From NCBI GenBank assembly GCA_009823395.1, contig CM020517.1:13687001-13751000 (forward strand): a stretch of DNA of 64,000 nucleotides. Direction: 5' to 3'. The DNA is from Thamnaconus septentrionalis (Eukaryota; Chordata; Actinopteri; Tetraodontiformes; Monacanthidae). Under the pieces are notes generated by a model. It was not told where the DNA came from and did no database searches. It was given only the letters and a program-made list of their open reading frames with translations. The position numbers and the translations under genes are program-made. Shown in pieces: positions 48,133 through 61,800 of the stretch (the first letter of the stretch is position 1; each line of letters opens with the position of its first letter).

Positions 48133-51100
48133 TCCTAAACACCTTTTCTTCTCCTTTTTCAACCACTACGCCGACCTTTTCTTCTGTCCACTCACCTGCT
48201 TGCGCTGAAAGGCAACGGCTGCTAAACCTCAACCACTTGCATCTCCATGGGTGGCAGCCGTCTGGGGCAGTGAAGTTCCATCTGGTTTTCCAAAGATCAT
48301 GAGGTATAGTGCGAATGGATGGTGCGTTAAGGATAAGTTATTGCACTGCGGGGCGGCTCACTGCCCTGCGGATGTTGTGCATTTTAACATTGCGGTGATA
48401 AATGTGTGATATATCGTGCAGCCCTGGTGCGTCTCGGATTTTTCTATTTGCGCTCATAAAGCTCCTTTGATTTACTGGAGGTAACCTGAGAGCAAAGGGT
48501 GCTGTAGATTGTGGGTGATAACAAAATCGTTCCAATCTGTCGTGGCAGAAGTGCTTTTGGATTTTTTTCTTTTTCATCACCACTACCTGGCGCTTGGCAT
48601 CATATCACAAAATAACAGAACAATGGCAGTCAGTGTTTCCTCATGGCTGTTTTTGTTTGACCGAAGTTGGTTCCCCTTTCCAGATGAATGGGGGTGACAT
48701 AAAACTATGTAAGACCCCTCATAATTTCCATCTAAGCTCTGCTTTCATGGCGGAATGCTGCCAGCAGGACTCCAGTCCCTGTACACTACATCAGAATAAA
48801 AAAAAAAAAAAAAAGAATCGAAAAAAAAAAAAGCCCATCCAGCCAGTGGGGTCAGTGACAGCGGCTCAGCCAGACAGCGGACCTGAAGCCGCTGGCAGCA
48901 TCTCTTTCAAAGATAAGGGTTCCCTCTGACCTTCTTAACCCCATGGGGGAATGTCGCTGTGTGTGCAGAACCTGCCCCTTTAAAGGGGTTTTCAGGGGCG
49001 GATGGATCATCTCCATTCACTGCAGCTTTTCCACACCAGTGGGCAGAGGGCTTGCGGACACAGATATACGATTGCAGGCCTGGCTGCGTCCCTGAATGCC
49101 CGTCAATGGAGCCCCTGGACCGAACCTTTTTTTCTCCGCTTAATTGCCTGTAGTGTTAATCATAGTCGGCCTCAGGTGATGAACCAGCGCTTCCCATCCT
49201 CCTTTTTTTTTTTTGAGGGACATTTGAAACTTCCCGGCAGCCCCTCTCTTTTCTCCAAGTCCATGATATCTCCACTTGTCTTGCATAAATCCTTACGTAA
49301 CACACGGCCTCTGTTGCAACAGAAGTCTGCATCCGTTGTCTTGCATTCCATTGTCAGACTCCAACACGGATCGTCCTCGCACAAGAATTTATGTCAACAT
49401 AAATGACTTTACGGCCTTCTCCAATGGCACTCCTTCTATAGAGCTCTTCCGCTGGATTACCCACATTAGTCAGGGTCCCTGCTCACGGTGTTACTGTCAG
49501 ATAGCCTCTAAGGATCTAATTTGACTCAATAAAACTGCCACGTATCGTTAAGATAAAAAAATAATAAGGCTTTGTAATTATCAAGCTGGCAACGACTGGT
49601 GAAAGATAATGCCGTGGCAACGTTAATTACACATCATTCTAACTAATCAAGAAACATCTCCTGGGTTATTGTCACAGATAAACAATGCAGCTAAGGACTG
49701 AATGAGTGCAGTGGCAGTGTGTAGGCAGTGCGGTTGCCTGAAAAAAAAGACAAGGTCACCACCACCACATCCTCTCTGGCGCTGGTGTGATTAACAGCTC
49801 GATGTGAAGTAAATGAAGCGTCTGCTGGCCCCCACGCTTCACACGGCGGCCCCAACCGCAAGCCTCCACTCTCTGCAGAGGTGTGAATAGGACAGAAGTT
49901 TATTGTAGACAATCAAATTGGTGGTAAAGTTTACAAAGGAGCGAGCGCCCCAGGGCCCAGATGGCGTTTGATGTCCAGGGGAAATGTTAGGGGCCGGCTG
50001 TTGAGCTGTGTACCGAGGGACTCTTGGTAGGGTGCTTGTTGATAAAGGAGCTTCCTAAGTGGATCATCACATGCCTTTGCAGTGAGGTTAGCTGGCACAG
50101 CTGGATCCTCCAAGAGCCAGGCCTGAGCACGGGGCAGCTTTAAGGGATTAAATGTGAGCTTTTTGAGAGGTCCTCTCCGAAACATGTAGCAAAACAGAAG
50201 CCGCCTACGCTTGTTAAACGGTGGAGATCTGCAGGAATACAAAAAGCAGGGCTGTTTTTTAATCTTTTTTTAATTCCTGAATTCCGGGACTCCCCTCAAA
50301 ACTTTCGTTTTTTTTGTCCCCATAGAAATATTTGACCTTGAAAGAAGTGGAATACAGATCCAGTTTGTATGCGTGTGTATTCGGCCTCTGTTGTCCGCTG
50401 CAGTTTATTTACTGGACCTTCGGGCTAATTATTAACACAGCCTTAACTGCTTCGTGTGAGGCCAAAGAGCTGCGCAAATCAAACCATCTCCTGCATGTGA
50501 AGGACTCTTTTTTAAAAGCAGGAAAAACTCCTGAAGTGACCTAAATTCTCCGCTCTGCCAAGGGGATAAGAAAACAGTCCGGGCCATCAAGTCTCTGTGT
50601 CTAATCTCCAGTCTTCCGACTCATGCTGTTTGATAATGGTCTCTATAGACTGGAGGGGGGCCTAATCCCTACAGGCAGCCTTTACACTTGTGCCTCATGG
50701 CCTGAGGAGGGGCAGCCACTGGCCCTTACCAGGTGGGGGAATGCTTCCCAAGGGGATCAGCGGTCGACTATTTTCCCCGTCTCCTGACGGAACTGTGAGA
50801 GGAGGAGCCGAGTGTCCGAGGTTAGCGGATGGGTGTCGAGGACAGAGGCTCACAGGGGCGGAAGGTTCTGATTAAGACGTACTGCAAAACACGGATCCAC
50901 CTTTATCCCCCCCCCTTTTCTTTTCTTCACTCCCAAAGTGAATTTAGCAAGAATTTGCTCGCAGCAGGTTGACTTACGGCAAACGTTGTCGCTTTTCAGG
51001 TTGTAGCCGCCTGGATCACCTGTCACCAAATCTTCTGAATGTGAGATTTATCCGTCCAGGTGCAATCCCAGTTTTGCCTCTTTCCAAATCCTACCTTCTA

Positions 51101-52369
51101 AAAATGAGGTAACAATGTTTCGGGAACAGCTGGTTGACGTAGTTAAATGAGGTCCATGTAGTAGCTGCCCATTGTTGCTGTGATACTTCATCATGTTTTG
51201 AACTCGAGATGCCGCCTCCGTGTTGTGTAATGGATAGTTGTACGTGCCACCGCAGGTGAAGTATGTGCCAAGAAAACGATCTCATCCGAGGTGAATCCCC
51301 CTGATTATTCAAGCGCTGAAATTATTTGCAATCGTTATTTCACCATCTGCATTGCGCTAGCCTGCTGCAGCGTGTGGGACTTTACAGCTCAAAAGTGACG
51401 ATGCCCGGTGGTGATTCACGCGCGTTGAGTTTAAACCCATCGCCGCTCGATACGTGAGTCAGCGTGAAGCGAGCGGCTGCAGCTGCGGCCAAGTGAGCGT
51501 GACTCACGGAGCAGGTGGAGGCTTGTGCTTTGGTTGCTCGCAGCGATTCCGCGCTTTCTCGCAATATCGGCTTTTCCAAAGCACAAAGGGTCAAGTGGGA
51601 TCGAAGCGACGGACCCACAAGCAACAAACTTACTCAAGCAGCGGAGGCTCCTTCGTCAGGAGCAGATTTTCAGTCAAGGACAAAAGACGTATATTGATGG
51701 TGAGAGTGGCTGCAACTTCATCCTACTATTTGCATGCTGAACACGGGTCTTCAGCAGGAAGTCCAGGTTCATTTCCTCCTAATTTGACTAGAAAACAATG
51801 GATCGCCAACCTGATAGAATACGACTAAAGTTCAACAGTGGCCTGAAATCCCTCTTCAGGAGGATTGAGGTGGATGTTTGACTCTGGATCTTTGTAAGCT
51901 CACCTCAAGGCGGCACACAGGTGTGTCTTCTTCGACGGATGACTCCTCTCTTCCTGTGCAGAGCACACTCATCATTCGTCACGTCACAAAGCCGGGCCTT
52001 GGAAGAGGATGGTCCGCCGCTGGTGGGTTTGCGTTTGCACTTATCTTCTTTGTTGGATCCTGCTGCCTTTGAACGCATTAATACCTCAGCAATTATGGAT
52101 CGGCGTAATTAGTACGTGGCACATTTATTCCTGGCGCTTCTTAGAGAATTGTTATTATTATCTAAGAAAGATTTTTTATTATTATTATTAGTAGTAGTAG
52201 CATTATTAATGGTATCTTTTGTATTACTGTTGAGGTCTGTGACATTTTCTGTCATGCACTGCAATTTTTTTTTTTTTTAGCAAACACTGTCATTACCTGT
52301 GCTTGTGTCTAAATACTGAACTGGCAGAGCCCACCTCATGTTACACAACGTGTAGTTTTACTGCCATCC

Positions 52370-52411
<42 letters not shown>

Positions 52412-53151
52412 ACTGCCGTAAACAGCAGTCCGATGAGCTCGACATCCTCCAAGAGCAGCCTGTAGAAGACGGAGAGAAAACAAATATAGCCCTGTGCACT
52501 AGTTTGCATGCGAGCTGGTTTTGCATGGACTAATGTGAATGCCAGTCAAGCCGTCGCCGTGCCTTCTTGCAACCAAAGTGTAACCAAAGTCTAAAACATA
52601 CTTTTATACATTCACTTAAATTTAAATGTTTAGATTATATATAAATGTGCAGCACTTTGGCTACTTCTCTGTGTATTTTTTTTTTTTTAAATGTGCGTAC
52701 TGATTGATTGATAACGTCACACCAGCACGTCATGGAGGTGTGGAGAAGGTTGTTTATAGCCGCAAAACATTCCAGCATCGTCCTTGGTATCACAAAAGAA
52801 CAGAAGAAGAGTACTTTTGCAAAGGAATGCCCAGTGTGGCAGCGTGGGCTTCAGACAGATGCCGATCAGCGGACGTCTGTCTGTGTCCTCCTCTATGAAA
52901 AAAAAAAGAAGTTAATAACCAGGTGTGAGCATTCATACAGTGCCTCTGTTCGCCTTGTGATGCACCGCGCGTCAGTCACGCAGCCGTGATGTCACAGGGC
53001 GGATGAGTGTATGAAGCGCCGGCTTTGTTAAAGGGACGATAACGTTTTCAGCCCCAGACAGATTAGTCACCGGGCCCCTTGGCCAGGGAACGTCTGCATT
53101 AACTCCATATCATGTCGCCAGCCCACAGCGCCGGCCTCTGTAGCGCTCATC
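48133..53151. other. Non-coding region
   Basis: No coding exon recognised. Contents: an A-rich run near 48798-48830, a GT microsatellite at 52371-52407 and T runs. A fragment near 48395-48430 (GATATATCGTGCAGCCCT) resembles a fish hAT end but has no partner. Confidence 0.4.
52371..52407. repeat. (GT)n microsatellite
   Basis: About 18 GT units. Confidence 0.92.
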
Positions 53152-53700
53152 AGAGGAGGGATGGAACAAAGTGCAAATACTTTGTTACTGTGCTTGAATA
53201 GGTTTTTCAGGTACTGAGGTAGAAATACTCAGAATTGAGTATTTCTTTTTCTGACAACATTTTACCACCATGTGCACATAAACTCTACTGTCTACTCATC
53301 ACATTGGGAATAATGTTCTTTTCACTTTTGTGTTTAAAATTGTTTTTGTAACTTTTTTGAGGTTGTTGCTTGAAGTGGAGCTATTTGAACTATGCTGTAG
53401 TGTAGTTATATCTAGGAATGGATCATATTTTAGAGGGATATTATTTTAGAGTGCCTCAGCTTTGTGGTCAGTTGAGTCCAGATTTTTCTGTCCTTTTTTC
53501 AAAATGATCAACAAATGTATTGTCTCGTCAATGGCAAAAAAATAATCAGAATTTTTTACTTTCTACTGAAGTCCCTTTCAGAACCTGTCCTTTCTTACAT
53601 TTACTTAAGTAAAGGAGTTGAATCAGTACTTTTACTTCTCCAAGAGTACCTTTTTGCCCAATTATCCATACTTTCACTTACACCTCCGTCGTTCACTGAT
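53152..53700. mobile_element. Diverged copy of a fish AAGTAC-rich DNA-transposon-like repeat
   Basis: The left part (ATGGAACAAAGTGCAAATAC, AGGTACTGAG, GAGTATTTC) and right part (ACTTAAGTAAAGGAG, GTACTTTTACTTCTCC) follow the order of a very common teleost repeat built of AAGTAC/GTACTT units. Ends and target duplication were not found. Confidence 0.45.
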
Positions 53701-55544
53701 TTCTCGTTAAAGTTACGCCATTTGGCTTCAAATTCTTTCTTAATCAACATTTTACCAACAAGCGAACGTCAGGATTTTTTTTTTGAGTCGCAGGTTTCAC
53801 ATTGGCGCGCAGCGAAACGGCGCTTTAACGGGAAGCGCTGTCTGGATTCGGGGATTTTGGACGCGGGGAGGCAACAAAAGCAAGAGGAAGGTCACGCTTG
53901 TTGCATTAACACACCTTTGTCTGTCAACGTTAACCTCGGCTTAACAGTCAGGAAACAGGAATTCAAAGAATTACAATGAGGGGGTTTGGGAGAGAGCTTT
54001 TTTTTCCTTTCTGGAATTCCAGTCATGTTTTCTTTCAGGAGCGACGTCGCTAACCTGTTTGCCCAGAAGCAGCCGCTTCTTGCAACGCTATGTTTTACGT
54101 GTGCGCGTAATAGTTGTGATTGTTGTGAGACGCGGCGGGCCTCCCTCTGACGTTGCGAGTACAGTGCCGCCGCCACCGCAGCCTTGACTCGGTTAATGGT
54201 TACTGTAGGGCCGCCGCCAGTCAACATTTGGCCCCGATGCGGCGCTAAGACAAAGGAGAGCGCTGTGTTTTTGTGGAGGCCCGTGCACTTTGTGAAATTG
54301 TGGTGGGTGAATGTGAAAATCCACGGTTTGGCTTAAATTGGAGTTTGTTTTATGGAACATATACTTAACTGTGCTGCCCCTCTCTGTCTCCCTCTCTGTC
54401 TCCATGTGCATTATGATTTTAGCAGCTCTTTTCCTGTAGACTGTGAAACTGTGGCGAGAGAAGCAGCAAGGACCTCGCTGTCAAATTCTGTAGATATGAC
54501 GCAGTCCTCTTATCTGCACATGTGTATAAACAGTCCTTTCTTGGCTGATATTCGCTTGTACTGGTCGCGGCTCTTGAAAGACTCCCAGTTTCAAAGAGTT
54601 TTTGCTGACTTTGCTGCTGTGCAGAGTTTTGACAAGTGATGTCAATGTTTTTGTGTGCATGTTTGTGTTTGTTTCTTTGCAGATGTTCTTTGTCAGCACC
54701 ACAACTGTGTCTGTGGCAGCAGAACAGGAGGTTTTGAGTGCGTGTTGTTCGTTGTGGTTTGTTTTTTTTATAGACTTCTACAGACATTTATGGACAAAAC
54801 AAACTGTCTTTGGTTTGTGAGGCTGACAAATTTGCTATTACAGTGTTTAGAGAGGTTTCCTTATCTCCAGTCAAGGTAAATTGCCTAAATTTGTGTTTCT
54901 TCATGGCTCACCAAATAGTGGCAGTTTTGAACTTTATGTACTGCATGTAAACCTGGCAAAAAAACACCATAACAATAACAATGAATTTTACCTAGATTTC
55001 CTCGTTGTGGTGTACACAGTTTCAGTTCCTTTTTTTAATATAGAACTCGACACACGCATGTGACCAGGCTAAATATGATTCCAGACTCAACAGTAGTCCA
55101 CATCTGACGGTAGGGCGGCACAGTGACTGGCATGGCTCTGCTGCCAGCGTGGTCACAGATTCCTCTGGGATCATTCCTAACAGTTTGCAGATGCTGCAGA
55201 GACTCAGTGGCACCCGACGAGAGGAGACACTCCTGCACTCACACTGTCTGAGCGACTGCTCATTATTCGCCACAATACAGTAAAAAAGGGCCCTCTGATT
55301 TTTAGTGGCGTCTCGTGGTGATGGGAAGAATTCTTCTTGCCTGTGTTGTCACTTTAGCTTCAGCATTTAAAAGTACTGCTGGGTCGAACGGGCTGTTTGA
55401 GAGAGAGCAGGTGATGTCACAGTCCCCTGCAAACAGTGTTCTTTCCTCAGCCAAATTCCATTGGGTGGGAAAAGCACAGAGTTCCAGAATTCATCTTTGC
55501 TTTTCAGACCTCAGCTTTGATGTGCCATTCTTTAAGTAAAGGGG
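53701..55544. other. Non-coding sequence
   Basis: No exon or named repeat recognised. A CpG-rich patch lies at 54040-54250. Confidence 0.4.
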
Positions 55545-55960
55545 TACTTCTGGAACAATAGCCTTGATGTCCACTGTGATGGAGAACTCTCAACTGTGTC
55601 CCTTGATACCTCAACTCCAGAAGAGGCCTCGTGAGCACAATCATCTAGGAAGATGTCTGAGATGTCCAAGATGTCAGAGAGGCCGAAATCTCTGACTAGT
55701 TTCCTCTTAAGAGTTCTAGAAATCTTCTGCTTAGGACCACGTCCAGGTTAGTTTCTTACAGAATGTTTCTCCTTCTGATGCAACATACAGCGGTTAGACA
55801 CTGAAATGCTTGGAAATGGCAGTATAGCCTTCCTCCTCGTAACGAGCCTCCACTTTCTTCTTTCTGAGCTAAAACCTGTTTCTTACTTTGTCTTTGGCAC
55901 AGTGAGTAAAAGTAGTCCCTCTCAATGTCGTTTTATGCTGAGGTGTTCTTAGAAAGCCGA
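55545..55960 (-). mobile_element. Tc1-like transposase remnant (N-terminal part, minus strand)
   Basis: Read on the minus strand, the sequence follows the 5' half of a fish Tc1-like transposase gene. A helix-turn-helix region (GGCTATACTGCCATTTCCAA, then TGTATGTTGCATCA) is followed by a CCTGGACGTGGTCCTAAGC segment and by GGAGTTGAGGTATCAAGGGA. Several frameshifts and stops destroy it. It is a different piece from, and opposite in strand to, the remnant at 38835. Confidence 0.65.
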
Positions 55961-56439
55961 TTGACTGCACAGTTGTGGTTTGATGATTTTTTTTGGGGTG
56001 ATCTTTTTTTGTGGTGCGACCAAACAAACACATGCACCTCGATATTCTTTCCAATTTTTACACCCACGGGCTCCTGCAAAAGCAGGACCCCGAGAGGCCT
56101 TCAGGAGCCGTCCGTCAGAACCATTCAGACACAACAAGGCGGACGCTCATTGTCCTCTTGTCTCCCGACAAAGTGGAGGGATCAAGAGTTTGACTCGGGT
56201 GTCGAGGGACAAGCCGAGTGGAAAGGCTTTTTTGCGCCGCCGCCGCTGCTGCAGCCAGCCTCAGCTTATCTGGGACCGGCGTGTCGAGCAGATCCTTTGC
56301 ATTCCTCTCCGAGGTCTGTGTCAACAAAGGGCGGCAGCGGCTCACCGCACCACACTGCATTGCATCGCCAAGCTGCGACCTTGGACCAAGCCACGCACGC
56401 CATCGCCCAAAGATAACGGCCAGTCTGGGGCAGGCGCAT

Positions 56440-56564
56440 CCCGCGGGATTTTCCGAGAATTACATTATGCGCTTTACACCATTCAGCGAAAACACCTGCA
56501 AATTGCAATCGAAATTTTAGAAATATCGCTTTCATTTTGCGAAAAACTGTAATGGAAACGCAGC
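56440..56564. mobile_element. Hairpin MITE, copy 3 (right-end portion), TA-flanked
   Basis: Ends GTAATGGAAACGCAGC before TA, and matches the right third of the copy at 32184 (GAGAATTACATTATGCGC, CACCATTCAGCGAAAACACC, AATTTTAGAAAT). The left part is missing. Confidence 0.75.
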
Positions 56565-58824
56565 TAGTGACTGCAAATCTGCAGCGCAGCACTTTTTTTT
56601 CATTACAAGGGAGGATGTGGGCCTATGAGGAAGAAAGGGGAAGGCAGAAAAGGAATTCCACATCCGTCACACAAGTCAAACTCACCCTCACCCAAAACAA
56701 CAACAAAAAAAAATCAAATGTACAAACAGAGGTGGCGGCGGAAGCGGACGCCCCGGCGTTTCTGCTTGGATGTGGTGCGGTCTGTGTAGTAGCTCGCCGC
56801 GACACCGCTCCCGCCCTTTGATTGGGTCTCTGCGGTGGTTTGAGTCCCGCCTGTCCGCTCACGGGAGGTTCAGCATGGGAACCGTATTGCTGAGACGGAG
56901 GAGCGAGAGCCCAACGAGCGTCTTATGAGCTTAGCGCTGATTCATGGAAAGTTGGCCGATGCCAGAATGGGTGTGTGTGTGAGAGGGAGAGCGTGTGAGT
57001 CTCTCAGTGTGTCTGTGTGTATTAGAACTGAGTTTGATTCTTCTTGTGAGGCCGTCATCCAGCTGCATGCCACACTTTTTTTCTCTCTCAAAGTCATTAT
57101 AAATCACAAATTTTGTGCACCGCTTCCTCTGCTTTCATGAGAAGCCCACAGTGATTCATCCTTTTGTAAAGACCCCAGTCTGATTTTTTTTTCTCTCTCT
57201 CTCTCTTTCTCCACAAAACCACATCGGCAATACATGTATCGGCTGGATTGGATATTGAATGTCTTTGTGTGCAGACTCTATTTTTTTCCTTTCAACACCA
57301 AGTCTGTTGCATTTGTTTTTAAGGTAACAAGTGCGCCAACACTGGCGTTTGCAGACTCGTGACTTCAGGCTCCATCTGGGGGCTATCAACACCAAATTAT
57401 TCTCTCCGTTCCCACTTGATTTCTCGGACTGTTTTTCGCTTAATGGTGCCTCGTAAAAAGTCCATTTATTAGCCTGAAGCCAGTCCGTGCGGCGAGTCTT
57501 TCTCCCAAGCTTTGGCGAAACTGCACTGACCCCTTCGGCCCCCGCCATCCCTCACCCGCCCCCACTCCTGTGAAATTTTTCAGGAAACATCATCTCCTCT
57601 GCACAGTGGCCGCAACAGTGCTTGGATTCTCGCGCCGAGCGTGACTTCATTTGTTTGGGAAACGTTTTGCGAGGAGGAAAGGTCCCCATGTGGCACAGAA
57701 GGATGTGAAACCCAACACGGATTCACTTTGCCGTTAAAAACGCAGACGGAGAGCACTAAAGATGTATAAACAAATGTCCTGGTTCCCTTCGCCCGTTTCT
57801 CCCCCCTTCTCACCGGTTTCCGTCCTCCCTGTTTTTCCAGGGTTCAGCCCCTTCAGTAGGCAGCAGTAATAAGAGGAAATGACTGAGTTTTCCACAGAGT
57901 GTGCAGGGTTTTAATTTGGGCCATGTCACTAATGATTTGAGCAAGGCTTTTTGTTTTTACTGTAAGGCTCTCCTCCGTGTCTCCGCGCGTGCACAGAAAA
58001 ACTGCCTTTTTATTGATTTCACTCCCTCAACGGTACTTGGAGGCAGTTCGGGGCTGCTGTTCTTTGTTCTGATGTGAAAAAGCCACCATGACGCGCAGCT
58101 TTCAGACCGGGATGAGAAATGTAACCCGGTTGCAACCGCATTAGCCGGCGGTAACCACAGAAACACTTTTGGACGTTTGCTTCTCTGCAAACGAAATTGC
58201 ACGTTTGCATTGATGCGTTTTCTCAATGCAAATAAACTCGAGCTCTCGGCGCAGCTGCACAGAAGACACACCACTGGCACTGTTTATGTTGCGGCTGCCA
58301 GGTATGCACAAGTGGGCAAAGAGAATTGCAGCCCTGCAAAAGAAGCAACCGGGGTGGTTTTCCCTGCAATAAAATTGGAGAAATCTGTGTATTTTTGTGC
58401 ACACAACAATTTTAAGATTTTTGTCCTTTATCCCAGACTCCTGTGGAGTGTTGTTGCGTGTTTAGCTGTCCAAATAAAACCAAAACCTCCAGAAATTCTC
58501 CAAAAAAACCACATATTTCGGTCTTCCATCTGCAAAAACGTGTTGGCTTCCTGCTAAAACGGATGCTTTGTTGCACTTTCCACCTTTGCTTTTTTGACAT
58601 GCTATAAACGCATGTGATTTTAGACACTGTACATTGGTTAAGCAGTTTTGCACAATATTAAACCTTTTTTAACCAGAATATGAAACGTCACCTGGCGATT
58701 GTACCTGTCTGTAGCAGTGAGTTTGGTATCCAAGGGGGTAAACCTAAAAAAAAGTTATTTAGCTGACGATGTCCTGAGTGACTCTAACCCATTTTGCATT
58801 GTTTTTTCATCTCACCTGTTCCAG
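56565..58824. other. Non-coding region immediately upstream of the PLEKHG exon
   Basis: Contains a CpG-rich patch with a reverse CCAAT box (56730-56930), a possible promoter, and T/C-rich tracts. No coding exon joining 58825 could be identified. Confidence 0.35.
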
Positions 58825-61800
58825 AATCTCCTCAATTATCCTCACCCCTCTCCAGCAGCAAGCATGACCTGGCACACGATGACTCAGGCCCTGAGTGCTG
58901 CGGCCGGCCGTGCGTGGAGCCGGTAGATGGGGACAGTGAACGTCCGGTCAGCCTGGTGTCCACCCTGTCCTCTGGCTCGTCCCGAGATAGCCGCAGCCTT
59001 TTTGGGAGCACTACTGCCCTTCTTTCCTCCACCACTCCGCCTGCACAGAGCGAGGAGGACATAGACTTGGAGCTGAGCCCAGCTGAGGGCGCCGCAGAGC
59101 AGGCCGGGCGACACAGTCCCACACTCGCTGGTTCCAGGAGCTGCTGGCAGGGGCGGCTGGCCTCCAGTGGCGTGAAAAACCAGTGGAACGACAACGTTGC
59201 CACCTGCGACAGGAAGGCCAGCGGCGGCGAAATCCCTCACATCCAGGCCTCCCCGGTCATCGCAGACACCATGGCGCCCAACCCCAAGTTGACCTACGTG
59301 GACCGGGTGGTCATGGAGATCATTGAGACGGAGCGCATGTACGTGAAGGACCTGCGCAGCATCGTGGAGGTGAGTGAATGTCTGCATCGACGCTTGTACG
59401 AATGCCTTAATCCAGTCATGACCAAGCTATGATTGAATTAAAGTGTGTGTCCTGCAATATATACACAACTTCTGGGTCACGACCCACCAGTTGAGAAACG
59501 CTGGTCTAGAGTGCTCATTGATGTCCAGGAATAAAAGATATGATTGACAGCCACCCAGCAGCATTATTGAGCGTGCACAGTCTGACTCATCCGCCTCGCC
59601 GACGTCCAACAGACGACGTCTCCTATTGATCTTCAGTATTTCATCCGACCCTAAAAGCGCCAGTGTACCCTTTTAGTTGCAATAGAATCAGGAAACATCT
59701 GCTGTGCAGGCTGCCCTCAGAAAGTCCAGGAGGAGATTGAGGAAAAACAGAAAGCGACGGCGAGCCCAGCAGCTGCTGGAGAGATGAACGCAGCAGTTTT
59801 CTAAGAGCCGGATGTTCCCGGTCACATTAAAAGAAAACAAAACTGGCACGGAAATCTTAGGCAGATTTGTTTTTGCGTTCCTCCCAACCCTCATTGGCAA
59901 GAGTTGAGTCGAGCTGAGCGCTGCGGCACATTGCAGCCTGTCAACGGGAGTGCCACCCTTCAGCATTCGACTCCGGCTTCCTGTCTGCGAGAGAACCAAA
60001 AAATAAATAAATAAATAAATAAAATCAGATTGGTAACTGAATGCGATACACAGATGGTCCGTTCTGTCGTCTTCCAAGTTCTGCCTCCCCTTTTCCGCAA
60101 AAAGCTCTCTGTGGCCCGTTAACCAGATGTACATGCATGATAAATCCAGATGATTTCTGAAACATTCCGTCTGGTTCGCCAGGTTACAGCATTGTGTGTA
60201 TGAATGAACGTGTTGGCCGTGGATTAAGAAGTGGCGGCGGCGGCGGCGGCGGCACACTTTCCCATGTGACTCATGGGCTCTGGCAGGCCAGCAGCCCAGA
60301 AAGCAGAGCGAGCGGCTATCAAAAACAAACATCACGCTTTGGGAGCGCCACGTGAATTTCTTTTTTCCTCCCCGTTCGTTTCGACGAATCGGCCCGCCGA
60401 CAAACGTCCCCACCTGACATCTGGCCATTGTTTGTATCATTTGTGGCGGCTTGGGAGTAGTTTATGAGTTGGACACCTTCCTGCAAACAAACCAATTCTT
60501 TCGCACTAACTGAGCGGCGAACACTTGACTTGTAGCCGCTGTTGTCGACCGCACTGGTCCGTCGCGGCTGGACTCTCGAGTCGTGTGATTGTTGTTCAAC
60601 ATGCTGGGCGCCTCATTACAGAGATATGAGGCGTGATTAATGGGCCTTTGGGGAGGTTCGGCTGTTTAACAGGCTACTCGCATGTTATCGCGTCTTCCTT
60701 TCTTTTCTTTTTTTCTGCCGTCGTCTGGAAACGACTTCCAGACTGAGAGACCTGCGCGGCCCCTCAACAGAAACCAGAACCGCCGTGCTGTCAAACAGTC
60801 TCCCCTTTTTGGACGCAGACGCTAATGTCTGCAACACGTGAGGCCGGCTGACAGAAACACCTCCAACTTTGGGCTAACTGGACAGATATCTCCGGTGAAA
60901 AGGAGGTGGACTGGTTTTGCCCAGGGCCTACAGTGTGGGAAAACATTGTGGTGCAGAATTATCTTGTTGTACTTTCAAGGCTGCAGCGTGAAAGTAATCC
61001 AAAGTTTCACAGGCAGCTGTTTTTTTTGTTTGTTTTTTTTTTCTTCCCTCGGTTTAAGATCTTGGTTCATAATTCACTCTCCATGGTTCTTCTCCGTCCA
61101 ACTGTCCGCACAAGAAATAAAGTGGAGGCGCTGAACAGCTGTTCCAACCAGCTGGTCTGACAGGACCGCATACATCTCGAAACACCTGGCCTGCAACACA
61201 CCCAGGGAAGGAAGGGAAAAGAGATTCACACTCGAACAAGAATTAGTTGGCGTTAACAGGATTTACTCCACCTAATATTGTCAGAGGAACACTGTGTGTG
61301 TTTTAGCCACCCTATGAAATTAGAAAGTTCCACTTTAAACTATTGTATGTTCTAAAAATGTTTTCTTTTTCATCAAAGTAAGAAAAAAATCACCTATTTT
61401 GTGAAACTTTTATATTTAAAATATTTTTAAATGTGAAAGTGAAACCTGTTGAGGCGTGAAGATAAGATGGTTAAACACAAGTCAGGATTGCAATGCCCCC
61501 AGTGGTCGCATGTCAGCGTCACCCTGGCTGCACTGGAATCCCCTCGGACTGCAGTCCATCCAGCTGTGTGTGTGTGTGTCTGTGTCTGTGTGTGTATGTA
61601 AGTGTGTGTGTTTTTGCACCACATCTTCTGAGAGGATGGGTGTGTGTTCAAGCTGTTTACCCGTGTGCTCCGTATATAGCCGGCGTGTGTGCGTGCGTGC
61701 GTGCGTGTTTGTCCGCAGCTAACGTGCTCGCGTGAAGTTGTTTGTGTGCCACAGGAGTGTGTAATTAACAAGAGACAAGGGTGGAAGGGGAGTGACGAGG

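Noticed and set aside
56878..56931. Short ORF MGTVLLRRRSESPTSVL in a CpG-rich patch as PLEKHG first exon
   Set aside because: It ends in a stop with no usable in-frame donor before it, so it cannot be joined to 58825.
59688..60440. 250-codon minus-strand open frame in the PLEKHG intron
   Set aside because: Matches no family, is rich in Cys/Phe/Arg without domain pattern, crosses the AAAT and GGC repeats, and lacks splice support.
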